A DNA stretch of 45,693 nucleotides, from contig CABUPO010000012.1 in assembly GCA_902493385.1 (NCBI GenBank), positions 1-45,693 on the forward strand, given 5' to 3'. Made by a program: the position numbers and the translations under genes. Under the pieces are notes generated by a model. The model was not told where the DNA came from and ran no database searches. It was given only the letters and a program-made list of their open reading frames with translations. Of the stretch, positions 34,020 to 43,197 are shown piece by piece (within the stretch, counting starts at the first letter, position 1; each line of letters begins with the position of its first letter). This stretch comes from an uncultured Lachnospiraceae bacterium. Lineage in GTDB: Bacteria > Bacillota > Clostridia > Lachnospirales > Lachnospiraceae.

Positions 34020-35201
34020 TTAATCAAGCAATGCTTTATTCAAAAGAAGCTTTGATTGATCTACTTTCTCTCTTAATCTTTCTTTTGCATCAATAAAATC
34101 TGTAGGTTGCAAATTTGCATTCGTTATTGCTTTGTTTTTATAAATCATTTTATTTTTTTCACCAAGCATATCCAATAATGTATCCAACCTACTGTTCATA
34201 TTTGCTTTCTTAGAAAGAATTACTCGTTCAAAAACAAAAAATTCCGTCTCAAAAATGTTTGAAAAAACTACAGCATGAAAAGAATCTGTACAAACACAAT
34301 CAGCATATTTTATAAGACTCAGAAAAGCAGGCAAATCAATGTCGTACAGTTGACGATTCCCAAACCTGATATCTGCCGCTCTTACCTTGCCTTCTACATG
34401 CGGTAGAGTAACAATTTTAATATTTCTCTCTTTTGCATACTGAGTTATTTGTTTTCTTTGTTTATGGTCTTCGCCAAGCAAATATGCAAATAAATAATGT
34501 TCTTTTATAACTCGTTCGCCGGTAATTTTTTCCCATTCATTTTTATCCAGAAGCATTGTTGGATCAACAACAACATCTACAGATCGATGTAAAAGATTCT
34601 CTAAATATGTTTTAGCACTGTTCTCTCGGACTGAAATCCACATGTAATGTGCTAAATTTTTTTTCATATAATCTCCATATTGCGAAGGATAATCTGTCAC
34701 AGTAATGCTGGAAGCATATGAAATCCGCTTGTACTCATCAGGAAGAAATTCAAAAACATATGGAGATTGAAGTACTCCGGGCTTCCATATTTGATCACTT
34801 CCACTCACATAGCAGTCATATGCTCCGATACAATTTTGAATAGTATCTTCTGTATAAACCTTTGAATGTCTAACGAGTTCTCTCGAACGCTTAAAGGCAT
34901 CCTTCCTCTGACTTATTTTTTTCTCCAAATCCGAACCATATTTTTTTTCAACATATTTTGTTGATATTTTTAAGATTAGTTTTTCGGGTAACATTTCCAT
35001 TTTTGAACAAATTACAGAAAATAATCCCTCTTTTTTTATTCGTTCCCTCACGCTTGGAATATGAACCGGGGTTCTCTTGTATGATATCACTTCGGAGTCA
35101 TATCCTAAATTTTCAATATATTTATTAAGTGCATATGCTTGAGCAATGCCACCATAATTATCGTTATTGTAATATAAAGTTATTATTCCGACTCTCTTCA
35201 T
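34020..35201 (-). CDS. Polysaccharide pyruvyl transferase family protein (first copy)
   Basis: This 393-residue protein is of the CsaB-like family, which transfers a pyruvate ketal from phosphoenolpyruvate to a sugar. Motifs are NYGGIAQAYAL at the N-terminus, SGSDQIWKP, SVRENSAKTYL and CTDSFHAVVFS. The ATG at 35201 (MKRVGIITLYY) is chosen. The longer reading to 35297 overlaps the preceding gene and has no family match. It starts 16 bases after the EpsG-like gene. It is only distantly similar to the second copy at 40124-41212, so the two are not a recent duplication. Confidence 0.87.
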   Translation of the reverse strand: MKRVGIITLYYNNDNYGGIAQAYALNKYIENLGYDSEVISYKRTPVHIPSVRERIKKEGLFSVICSKMEMLPEKLILKISTKYVEKKYGSDLEKKISQRKDAFKRSRELVRHSKVYTEDTIQNCIGAYDCYVSGSDQIWKPGVLQSPYVFEFLPDEYKRISYASSITVTDYPSQYGDYMKKNLAHYMWISVRENSAKTYLENLLHRSVDVVVDPTMLLDKNEWEKITGERVIKEHYLFAYLLGEDHKQRKQITQYAKERNIKIVTLPHVEGKVRAADIRFGNRQLYDIDLPAFLSLIKYADCVCTDSFHAVVFSNIFETEFFVFERVILSKKANMNSRLDTLLDMLGEKNKMIYKNKAITNANLQPTDFIDAKERLREKVDQSKLLLNKALLD

Positions 35202-35217
35202 TTTTCCATTATCCTCT

Positions 35218-36342
35218 TTAATTCCAATAAAACATATATGGCACACCGCCATAGTTATTAGCTCCAAATGTCGGAGCAGACCAGCAGAAAAATACAATCA
35301 ATATTACATAAATTATTGCTTTCAATATGAATCGCATTCGAACATCTCTATACTCATCTATGGCACGACTCAAAAGTGAAAAAGCCAATGGGCAAAAATA
35401 ATATCCAACACGAATGCTAACTGCAATTTGTAAAGATGCAAGCCTTGACCACACAACAATCAAAGTTCCATATGCTAAAAGGTTTGTACTAATTTGTTTG
35501 ATAGCTTTACCTTTTCGATTGGAAATAAAATAATCTTTTTCTAGTGATGTTTTACTTGTATATATAAAAATAATCGAAGCAGCAAAACAACCTGCATATA
35601 TTAAAATCAAGCTTAACGCAAATATGCCCAGCCTTGTTGACTGTCCATGTACATTTCCTGCCTCAAGATATCTCCCAAACTCTGGTATTATTGTTGCAAA
35701 TATATCAAAGACCTGATTGTAAGCAAAAAGGACAAATAACAAAATAACTGTAAATCTCAAGACATTTTTTCTATCCACCTTGAGAAATGACAAAGGAATC
35801 ATTAATAAAAGTATAATGGCAGAAGCATGCATACTAGAAGCTAACAACGCAGCTAAAATGTATTTAATATACTTTTTTTCTTTAAGAAACTCCAATGCAA
35901 AAAGAAAAATAGCCATAGCAACAGCTTGAGCTATAATATTCATATACATCATATAGCAAAAGCTAACTAAGAACATAAATGTCTCTAATACAACATCTTT
36001 ACCATTGATATATATATAACGTCCAACTGAGCCAAAAACTATCAAACTTGTAATAACAATAAATGTCTGTCGATCCGTAGAGATATAACTAATCAATTTG
36101 CACAAAACATTAAAGCCTGGATCATATGCAATAAATGATGGCACTTCACTCCACGGCAATATAGCGATACGCTCGAAATTTCTTGCATAATGAAGCTCCA
36201 GATCAATTCCAATCGTATATTTTCTCAAGGCTGCAAACAAGAAAATAACGAAAAATGTTGAGGTGACATACCACATTCTATGCTTTTTCGCTGTTACTCC
36301 ATTTATTAAAATAAAAAACAATATAAAATAATATACACCCAT
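35218..36342 (-). CDS. EpsG/Wzy-type polysaccharide polymerase
   Basis: This 374-residue protein has about ten membrane helices with the EpsG-like N-terminal pattern (RKYTIGIDLELHYARNFERI and the GFNVLCKLISYI segment). In such systems it joins repeat units outside the membrane. Sequence is poorly conserved in this class, so the assignment rests on the pattern and on the presence of Wzx nearby. GGGGGAG precedes the ATG. Codon use is AT-rich compared with the housekeeping half of the window. Confidence 0.8.
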   Translation of the reverse strand: MGVYYFILFFILINGVTAKKHRMWYVTSTFFVIFLFAALRKYTIGIDLELHYARNFERIAILPWSEVPSFIAYDPGFNVLCKLISYISTDRQTFIVITSLIVFGSVGRYIYINGKDVVLETFMFLVSFCYMMYMNIIAQAVAMAIFLFALEFLKEKKYIKYILAALLASSMHASAIILLLMIPLSFLKVDRKNVLRFTVILLFVLFAYNQVFDIFATIIPEFGRYLEAGNVHGQSTRLGIFALSLILIYAGCFAASIIFIYTSKTSLEKDYFISNRKGKAIKQISTNLLAYGTLIVVWSRLASLQIAVSIRVGYYFCPLAFSLLSRAIDEYRDVRMRFILKAIIYVILIVFFCWSAPTFGANNYGGVPYMFYWN

Positions 36343-36361
36343 ATGCTCCCCCTATGAGCTC

Positions 36362-37471
36362 TTATTTTAGCTTATTATAATAGTCGATAAGACCATTATT
36401 CAATGATGTGTCATACCCTGCATCAGCAATTATTTTTGAATATGTTTCTCTATCTTGCGTATCAGATTCAACTGATGCAATTTTCTTTGCCCAGAATTCT
36501 AGAGACTCGTTTAACGGCAAATAGTTAATCAATTCTGTAATCTTCGTGTCTTTAGGTACAACATTTGATGCAAATGTTGTTAGCCCCGATGCCTGCGCTT
36601 CAATATAAACAATGCCAAGTCCTTCGTATCTGGATGGCAAAACAAATACATCCATTGCAGCATAAAGAGATGCAACATCTGAACAGTCTCCAAGAAGCAA
36701 AACCTTATTGGATAGCCCCTTTGACTCAATATATTGTTCAATATTTTTTTCTAAATCTCCACTTCCAGCCCATACCAAAATTGAGTCTTTTTTTATTTCC
36801 TGGATTTTTTCGAAGATATCCACTAGGTAATAGGGGTTTTTTTGGTAACTAATTCTGCATACTGTTCCAACAACAAAAACATCCTTTTTAATGTCAAACT
36901 TTTTTCTGAATTTTTCTCTATTCAAAGAGGAATACTTGAGTTTTTTTGTATCTATTGTGTTTTTGATTACACTAAAATTTCTGCCTCTAAAAACAGATTT
37001 TCCGGCTTCCTCTGAACAAGCTAAATAGCAATTATTTAATACAACGCTTAAATTATCAAATAGCATAGAAGCCACGAATGACTTGAAATCATGAACATCT
37101 CTTGGATTATGTGCATGATAAATGCGAAAAGGCACCTGATACTTCTTAGCATAATATGAAGTATAGACAGCAAACCTTCCAACAATATGTATATGTACTA
37201 TTTTATATTTTTCTTTCTTTAATATCTGTTCAATAAAATGCGGTGTTTTCTTTTTATCAGGATAGCCATTGTTTCCACTAGGCATTGCAAAAATATGTCC
37301 ACCATTTTCTTGTACTACTTTAAAAAAAGGAGATTCTCTATACTGAAGCAAGCAGAAATCCACACAGTATCCATCTTTTATTAGCTTACCATAATGGTTC
37401 ATTATCACACTTGTTACACCGGTTCCAATTCGCAGATTCGGTACAATAAATAATATTCTGCAATTCTCCAA
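36362..37471 (-). CDS. Glycosyltransferase family 4 (first)
   Basis: This protein of about 369 residues has two Rossmann domains. Seen are the N-terminal acceptor region PNLRIGTGVTSVIMNHY, HAHNPRD, the donor domain VGTVCRISYQKNPYYLVDIF and the nucleotide-sugar motif LPSRYEGLGIVYIEAQASGL. I choose a TTG at 37471 (reads MENCRILFIV) because GGGAG is eight bases before it. The longer form starts at TTG 37507 inside the end of the SDR gene. It adds one sugar of the repeat unit. The donor is not known. Confidence 0.88.
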   Translation of the reverse strand: MENCRILFIVPNLRIGTGVTSVIMNHYGKLIKDGYCVDFCLLQYRESPFFKVVQENGGHIFAMPSGNNGYPDKKKTPHFIEQILKKEKYKIVHIHIVGRFAVYTSYYAKKYQVPFRIYHAHNPRDVHDFKSFVASMLFDNLSVVLNNCYLACSEEAGKSVFRGRNFSVIKNTIDTKKLKYSSLNREKFRKKFDIKKDVFVVGTVCRISYQKNPYYLVDIFEKIQEIKKDSILVWAGSGDLEKNIEQYIESKGLSNKVLLLGDCSDVASLYAAMDVFVLPSRYEGLGIVYIEAQASGLTTFASNVVPKDTKITELINYLPLNESLEFWAKKIASVESDTQDRETYSKIIADAGYDTSLNNGLIDYYNKLK

Positions 37472-37497
37472 AATCTCATCTCCCTCTTTATTACGTA

Positions 37498-38343
37498 TTA
37501 CGACCAATCATCAAATGTCAGCAATCCACACCCGCCTGTGACATAAACAGTATCTCCATTAACCATCCGTCCAAGGTCACTCACAAGAATAACAGATAAA
37601 TTGGCAATTTCTTCTGGTGTTGCATATCTCTCAGAAGGTGAGGATGGCCGATTGATATCTCTATCATCAGTATTCAAAAGCATGGATGTGGCAGTGGGGC
37701 CTGGTGCAATTGCATTTACTACAATTCCATCCGCACTTAAATGTTTTGCAAGACCTAACGTCATTCCTCGAATCCCCCATTTTGCAAGGCCATATGAATT
37801 GCTTGCAGGACAAATTGCCGATGACGAAGAAACATTCAAAATGTTGCCTTGAATTTTCTTTTCCTTCATGTAGCCTGCGAACAATTCACTTAGGAAATAC
37901 GGTCCTTTCAGATCTGTATCAATCACTAAATCAAAATCATTTTCTTGAGTGCTGCCAAAAAATGTCTTATTAATAACGCCTGCATTGTTTACAAGGATAT
38001 CAATTTTATACCCCCCCAGCACCTTCTGAAATACTTCTTGCATTTTAGAAATATCACAGTTATCAAGTTCCACTCCAGTAACTGTCTGTTCCGGGAACTC
38101 TTTTTTCAGGCGCTCAACTGCATCCATAAGCTTTTGCTTGCTTCTCCCTGTTATTACAACATCTGCTTTATTCCGCAAAAACGCTTCTGCAATTGCAAAT
38201 CCAATTCCGCTTGTTCCTCCGGTAATAAGCGCACATCTTCCTGCTAGCAATTCACCGTAAAGTACCGGATTATTAACGGGAATTTTCATCGAAAATGTAT
38301 TTTTCAACTTGCGCTTTATTTTTCGAAGAATCCTTTTTACCAT
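37498..38343 (-). CDS. Short-chain dehydrogenase/reductase of the polysaccharide cluster
   Basis: This 281-residue enzyme has an N-terminal basic segment (MVKRILRKIKRKLKN) before a classical SDR fold: TGGTSGIG for cofactor, NNAG, the catalytic Ser in NVSSSS, Tyr and Lys in YGLAK, and PGPTATSM. It follows the MenD-like ThDP enzyme by 12 bases, so the two are likely to act one after the other, with the ketone or ketol made by the ThDP enzyme being reduced here. A run of seven G (38017-38011) lies in the codons for LGGYK, a mild slippage site. Confidence 0.88.
   Translation of the reverse strand: MVKRILRKIKRKLKNTFSMKIPVNNPVLYGELLAGRCALITGGTSGIGFAIAEAFLRNKADVVITGRSKQKLMDAVERLKKEFPEQTVTGVELDNCDISKMQEVFQKVLGGYKIDILVNNAGVINKTFFGSTQENDFDLVIDTDLKGPYFLSELFAGYMKEKKIQGNILNVSSSSAICPASNSYGLAKWGIRGMTLGLAKHLSADGIVVNAIAPGPTATSMLLNTDDRDINRPSSPSERYATPEEIANLSVILVSDLGRMVNGDTVYVTGGCGLLTFDDWS
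38011..38017 (-). repeat. G7 homopolymer inside the SDR gene
   Basis: Seven G on the coding strand in the codons for VLGGYKI, in frame at present. It is shorter than the two G9 tracts and may be stable. Confidence 0.6.
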
Positions 38344-38355
38344 TCCGTTACCCTC

Positions 38356-40110
38356 TTATTTTCCAAACATGTTCTTCAATTTTTTTGCTGTTTCCTGTCC
38401 GACAACACTTTTTATAACTTCTTTTCCTTTCTGCTTTATATCAACCGGCTTACTAAGGGCATAAAAATCATGAAGAATCTTTGCATCTTTTGACATTTCT
38501 GTAAACACTTCCAATAATATGGGCTGTTGGCTTTCAGAACTCATAAAAACTTTTTTCGCTTTTTCGAAGCTTTCTTTATCATGAGCAGATATATACTTAA
38601 ACCCATTTTCCTTAACCCATCCTTCTGCTTTTGTATGGTGTCGCGCAGTTGTATGCAAATCACTTGATTTATTTATCCAGGTATAATTGTAGTAAAACTC
38701 TTCTCCGCCCTCATTATTTATCAATAGAATGCGAACATTTTTATTGATATGTTTAATTCGCATTGCATTCATGTCATAGAAATATGCAAGATCCCCGATG
38801 ATTAAATAGCAAAGATCATGTCTGGCTGATGCTTGCCCCAAAAAGCTTGACATACAACCATCAATGCCAAATGTGCCAATATTTGCATATATTTTAATCT
38901 TCGGATTAAGCCTGCAATAATTGGTTATTCGTATGGCATTATTAATTGCCATATGAATCATCGAACCCGATTCAGCACTTTCTACAATTTCCTTGATAGC
39001 ATAAACATTCGAGTATTCAAAATCAGGATACACAACTGATTCAGCATATTGCTTTAACAAAGTATAAAAATTACGGTTATTTTTATTATTTTCTGCTTTT
39101 GAATTAAAATATTCAAAAAAGTATTCCGGCGTACATTCAAAAATAGTTGTCAGATTTTTAAACAGATCAACAACATGCCCATCTTCTTGAATCAACCAAT
39201 GTTCACACTTTCCGGGGTTTCTTCTAAGCATTTCCTTTAAACCAGCTACAATATTTCCGCCAAAAGAAATAATTAAATCCGGTAAAATTTCCTCAAATTT
39301 TTTATCCGTTATATATTGCGTATCAGTGCAAAGAACTGTATTGATATATTCCGGATCATTTAAATTTGACATATATTCAATAGAAACTGCACAATTATAT
39401 TTTTCAAAAAAAGACTTAAGCTGCCTGTTCAGGTTTTCAGAGACAAAACTATTTTGTCCGCACACAACCATGATTCTCTGTTTCTTTTTTAGTATTTCTG
39501 CTTTCTCATTCCATTTCTGTAATTCACAATCATGCTCTAATCTTTCAAATTTTACAACAAACGGAAGTTCTTTTGCATTGAAAGAGATATTATAACTATT
39601 CATAGGGATATTTATATGAACAGGTCCCTTTCCGTGATGGTCAAGTTCGAGAAAGGCTTCATTCACCAATCTTTGGCACCATATAAAATCTTCTCTCGAA
39701 TTAACGATAGGAAGATTTACAGATTTTCTCACATGCCGATCAAACATTCCTACTTGATCAATCATCTGATCTTCACGTTGACCTAACATATGCGGATCTC
39801 TATCACTTGTCAAAATAATTAAAGGAACATTCTGATAAAAAGCTTCTGCAACCGGCGACCAATAATTGCAGGAAGCAGTAGAGGCAGTACACGAAATAAC
39901 CACTGGTTCATTCAACTCTTGTGCTAAACCAAGTGCAAAATATCCGGCACTTCTTTCATCTACTACGGAATAACACTTAAAGAAAGGATCTTCCTCCACA
40001 GAATGAACAAAAGGTACATTTCTGCTTCCTGCTGATAAAACACAATGCCGTATTCCATATTTTTTCAGCAATGCTATGATAATTTGATATGATTTCAGTT
40101 CTGTATACAT
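38356..40110 (-). CDS. MenD-like thiamine-diphosphate enzyme
   Basis: This 584-residue protein resembles MenD (SEPHCHC synthase) in its N-terminal half: AGSRNVPF, the ThDP-activating Glu region VDERSAGYFALGLAQ, SCTASTASCNYWSPVAEAFY and LTSDRDPHMLG, then the ThDP diphosphate/metal motif (GDLAYFYDMNAM) in the C-terminal half. No other menaquinone gene is near, and it stands inside a sugar operon between a pyruvyl transferase and an SDR. A role in making an unusual sugar substituent by a carboligation is therefore more likely than menaquinone synthesis. This role is inference. AAGGAG is before the ATG. Confidence 0.8.
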   Translation of the reverse strand: MYTELKSYQIIIALLKKYGIRHCVLSAGSRNVPFVHSVEEDPFFKCYSVVDERSAGYFALGLAQELNEPVVISCTASTASCNYWSPVAEAFYQNVPLIILTSDRDPHMLGQREDQMIDQVGMFDRHVRKSVNLPIVNSREDFIWCQRLVNEAFLELDHHGKGPVHINIPMNSYNISFNAKELPFVVKFERLEHDCELQKWNEKAEILKKKQRIMVVCGQNSFVSENLNRQLKSFFEKYNCAVSIEYMSNLNDPEYINTVLCTDTQYITDKKFEEILPDLIISFGGNIVAGLKEMLRRNPGKCEHWLIQEDGHVVDLFKNLTTIFECTPEYFFEYFNSKAENNKNNRNFYTLLKQYAESVVYPDFEYSNVYAIKEIVESAESGSMIHMAINNAIRITNYCRLNPKIKIYANIGTFGIDGCMSSFLGQASARHDLCYLIIGDLAYFYDMNAMRIKHINKNVRILLINNEGGEEFYYNYTWINKSSDLHTTARHHTKAEGWVKENGFKYISAHDKESFEKAKKVFMSSESQQPILLEVFTEMSKDAKILHDFYALSKPVDIKQKGKEVIKSVVGQETAKKLKNMFGK

Positions 40111-40123
40111 GTCGTTCTCCTTC

Positions 40124-41212
40124 TTATTTACAATTTAATTTCAAAAAGTCCATCGACTTTTCTCGTTCAAATGACAGTACTTTATTTACATTATCAAAAT
40201 TAATTTCCGAATGATTAAATCCGGGGTCACCTACTATTCGATGCTTAACTCCTGTCAGTTCCATAATACTGCTGATTCTTGTGCTATATTTTCCAGGATA
40301 AAATGCATACAAGTCTTTGTTAAAATTAAGCGAAAAAGCAATACAATGAAAGGAATCCGTTACAACACTATTCGAATAATATATGAGCGAAAGAAAATCC
40401 TCAACACAGGGACTATACATCATCTTCCCTTGATCTTTAAAATGATTAAGATAATAGCTCACCCGCACCAACTTGCATTTTTCCCTTTTAGCTAATTCAG
40501 ACGCAAACGCTTCTAATTCATCATTAGGATTCAACTTATAAATCAAAATATAGGGCTCATGAATCAATCTTTTCCCAATCAGAGGTCTCCAGTCTTCCAA
40601 GCTTAACGCCAGTGTTGGATCAAGGACCTGGCATACATTCGAATAACCCATATCTTGAATCAGCTTTACTGCAGAATTTTCACGAACGGAAATGGCACTA
40701 TATTTCATTATTGCATTGCGGGTCACCTCCAATTCATCCTCTGGAATTTTATCCATGCCAATGCTTACAGCATAACCGATTCTCCTTTTCCCAGTAGGTG
40801 CAAATTCCAAATAATATGCCGGAAGAAACCCACCATTATATTCACTGTTCCAAGTTTGATCACTTCCGGTACAGTAAACATCTGCCAATGGAGGATTTTC
40901 TTTCAGTTCATCATAAGTATTATACCGCTTTGTGAGTCTGACATATTTTTTCAAAAAATCTTCACTGAATTTTTTTCGTCTCTTATTTTCGATTTTTTTA
41001 CTCAATACAAACAAAAAATTTTTTATTGGATTTCTATAGTCTCTGGCTGCTAATCCCGCTTTTATTTCTTCATTTTCATCTGCATTTGGTCTGACATAAT
41101 CAATTACCTCTGCTTCTATTCCTAGTTTTTCAAACACTTTACATGTTGCATAAGTTTGAAGTAATGAGCCATAATGCCATATATAATGCAGTGTAATAAT
41201 ATCGACCTTCAT
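40124..41212 (-). CDS. Polysaccharide pyruvyl transferase family protein (second copy)
   Basis: This 362-residue protein is of the same family as 34020-35201. It has WHYGSLLQTYATCKVF at the N-terminus, CTGSDQTWN, SVRENSAVKLI and VVTDSFHCIAFS. It probably transfers pyruvate to a different sugar or position. It starts 12 bases after the GT2 gene, with GAGAGGAA upstream, and ends 13 bases before the MenD-like gene. Its place next to the ThDP enzyme and SDR could mean a shared substituent pathway. Confidence 0.87.
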   Translation of the reverse strand: MKVDIITLHYIWHYGSLLQTYATCKVFEKLGIEAEVIDYVRPNADENEEIKAGLAARDYRNPIKNFLFVLSKKIENKRRKKFSEDFLKKYVRLTKRYNTYDELKENPPLADVYCTGSDQTWNSEYNGGFLPAYYLEFAPTGKRRIGYAVSIGMDKIPEDELEVTRNAIMKYSAISVRENSAVKLIQDMGYSNVCQVLDPTLALSLEDWRPLIGKRLIHEPYILIYKLNPNDELEAFASELAKREKCKLVRVSYYLNHFKDQGKMMYSPCVEDFLSLIYYSNSVVTDSFHCIAFSLNFNKDLYAFYPGKYSTRISSIMELTGVKHRIVGDPGFNHSEINFDNVNKVLSFEREKSMDFLKLNCK

Positions 41213-41224
41213 CAGTAATTCCTC

Positions 41225-42199
41225 TCAATTTATCCTTCTGTCCCCATCATGAGAATTATACACTTTAAGAAAAACGCCTTTTCCCAGCATTAGCGATAAA
41301 ACCTTGATTTTATCATTCCTTGGAAACTTCTTACCACAAAGTACTTTAAATTGATTCTTCTTAATAAAACGTATAATCCGGTTTTGATACTCCGGGAATG
41401 CATTCTTTCCCGTATTTAAAATTTGTTGCAAGTTTTTTAAATAGGTATGTACCTGTAAATCCAATATTTCTTCTTTACAAGCTGGCCATTGAGATCTCAT
41501 AAACTCCGATACAGAATCTGATACATCCAAAACACTTAGTGTTTTCAATGAACAGGTATCATGCATAATAGACCCTGTACGTTGTATATAGAAATATAAC
41601 CCAGCATTACTATATGCTACAGTATCAGCTTGTGCAAAAATATAATATGTAGTTGCATAATCCTCATAATTTTGTCCCTTCGGAAAACGGATTTTCCCCC
41701 ACAATGCTGCATCATATAATTTTCCCCAGCTGGTATGGGTTGCCTCTTTGCGTAGCAACATCATCCGGACCGCATCTTCCGCTTTAATTGCTTTTTCTTC
41801 AGTTGCTTTGACATCTGTCGGCTTTTCCGTTTCCAATATTACTTGACCTTGAACAATAGCAATTTGAGCTTTTTTCTCTTTTAGCAAATCATACATATAG
41901 CCCAAATAGTTCAAATCAACATAATCATCACTATCAATAAATGTCACATATTTACCCGACATCCGATCCAATCCATAGTTTCGTGCATCTGATAAACCAC
42001 CATTTTCTTTATGATACACTTTCACCCTTGGATCTAAAGACGCATACTTATCACAAATTTGTGGTGTGCTATCCTTTGCTCCATCATCAATAAGAAGAAT
42101 TTCAAAGTCATTAAACCTTTGGTTAAGGATAGATTCCATACATTTATCAAGATACTTTTCTACATTATAAGCAGGAATGATAATACTAATCTCTGGCAC
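41225..42199 (-). CDS. Glycosyltransferase family 2 (second in the pair)
   Basis: This protein of about 324 residues has a GT-A fold: IIIPAYNVEKYLDKC, LLIDDGAKDSTP, ENGGLSDARNYGLD and the metal-binding DxD in FIDSDDYVD. No membrane helix. A GTG at 42199 has AGGTG five bases upstream and is preferred to TTG at 42202. It is similar in length and layout to the next GT2 upstream, and both share the KEATHTSWGKLY / KEFDVAAWGKLY pattern, so they come from an old duplication. Confidence 0.88.
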   Translation of the reverse strand: MPEISIIIPAYNVEKYLDKCMESILNQRFNDFEILLIDDGAKDSTPQICDKYASLDPRVKVYHKENGGLSDARNYGLDRMSGKYVTFIDSDDYVDLNYLGYMYDLLKEKKAQIAIVQGQVILETEKPTDVKATEEKAIKAEDAVRMMLLRKEATHTSWGKLYDAALWGKIRFPKGQNYEDYATTYYIFAQADTVAYSNAGLYFYIQRTGSIMHDTCSLKTLSVLDVSDSVSEFMRSQWPACKEEILDLQVHTYLKNLQQILNTGKNAFPEYQNRIIRFIKKNQFKVLCGKKFPRNDKIKVLSLMLGKGVFLKVYNSHDGDRRIN

Positions 42200-42216
42200 C
42201 AAATCACCTCACAATC

Positions 42217-43197
42217 CTACACATATTTGTGCTTATTCATCCGATTCAACACATTAACTGTAAAATCAAATCCGATGTAGCTCAACAAGCATGCAACTCT
42301 AACTCGAAAACTCGCTTCTGAATCTCTTATTACAAACATCCTAACCTTTTTAATATTATTGATAATAATTTCTTTTTCAGGTATTTTCTCAGCTATCTGC
42401 GCTAAGATATGAAACTGTGCAGCAAAGTACCTACTTCGTGCCGCCGGTAAATATTCCGAATGATTAGATGCAATATCATCCAGCATCATTTGTGATGTTG
42501 TGATACAGTCCATTTTCTTTAGTGTAAATTTCTCGTTTTCAATGCTGTTCTTCCTAATTTGATATCTATATAATTCCTTTGACGTATACGCAACATTATT
42601 GCATTTCAGCAATGCTTTATATGTTGTTGGAATATCCTCATGAATAAGACCATTCGGAAATGTAACGCCCTTCAGTGTTTCTGCCCGATATAATTTTCCC
42701 CATGCTGCCACATCAAATTCCTTTTGATACAACATTGTTTTAATTGCATCTGATGCTGTAAAACATTTTTCCTTTACATTTTCCTGACTGTGTAGATGAA
42801 CTATATCATTCCCTTTGGAGAAAACTGAGTTCTGGCATATTGCTATTTCTGCCTGATATTTGTGTGCTAATGCCAACATGTATTCTACAAATTGTTCTTC
42901 CAATACATCATCACTATCAACAAATGTAACATAGTCACCAGTCATAATGTCCATTCCTGCATTACGCGCTCTTGACAATCCACCATTTTCTTGATGGATA
43001 ACGATTATTCTGCTGTCATCCTTTGCTAAAGAATCACAAATATCGCCACAACGATCTGGTGAGCCATCATCAATAAGAATAATCTCCAAGTTTGAATATG
43101 TTTGATTTTGAATGCTCTGTACACATTCAAGCAGATCATTTTCGACATTATATATTGGCACTATAACAGATACCAAATCAGCTTTCTTTTCTCCCAT
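42217..43197 (-). CDS. Glycosyltransferase family 2 (first in the pair)
   Basis: This 326-residue protein has VIVPIYNVENDLLEC, ILIDDGSPDRCGD, ENGGLSRARNAGMD and the DxD motif in FVDSDDVLEE. The ATG at 43197 overlaps the stop of the GT4 gene by one base (TAATG), with AGGTAAG as its ribosome site. The upstream GTG at 43203 is less likely. Paralogue of the GT2 that follows. Confidence 0.9.
   Translation of the reverse strand: MGEKKADLVSVIVPIYNVENDLLECVQSIQNQTYSNLEIILIDDGSPDRCGDICDSLAKDDSRIIVIHQENGGLSRARNAGMDIMTGDYVTFVDSDDVLEEQFVEYMLALAHKYQAEIAICQNSVFSKGNDIVHLHSQENVKEKCFTASDAIKTMLYQKEFDVAAWGKLYRAETLKGVTFPNGLIHEDIPTTYKALLKCNNVAYTSKELYRYQIRKNSIENEKFTLKKMDCITTSQMMLDDIASNHSEYLPAARSRYFAAQFHILAQIAEKIPEKEIIINNIKKVRMFVIRDSEASFRVRVACLLSYIGFDFTVNVLNRMNKHKYV

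Noticed and set aside
38356..40110. True menaquinone menD
   Set aside because: No other men genes are near, and the position within a sugar operon next to an SDR and a pyruvyl transferase argues against it, though not finally.
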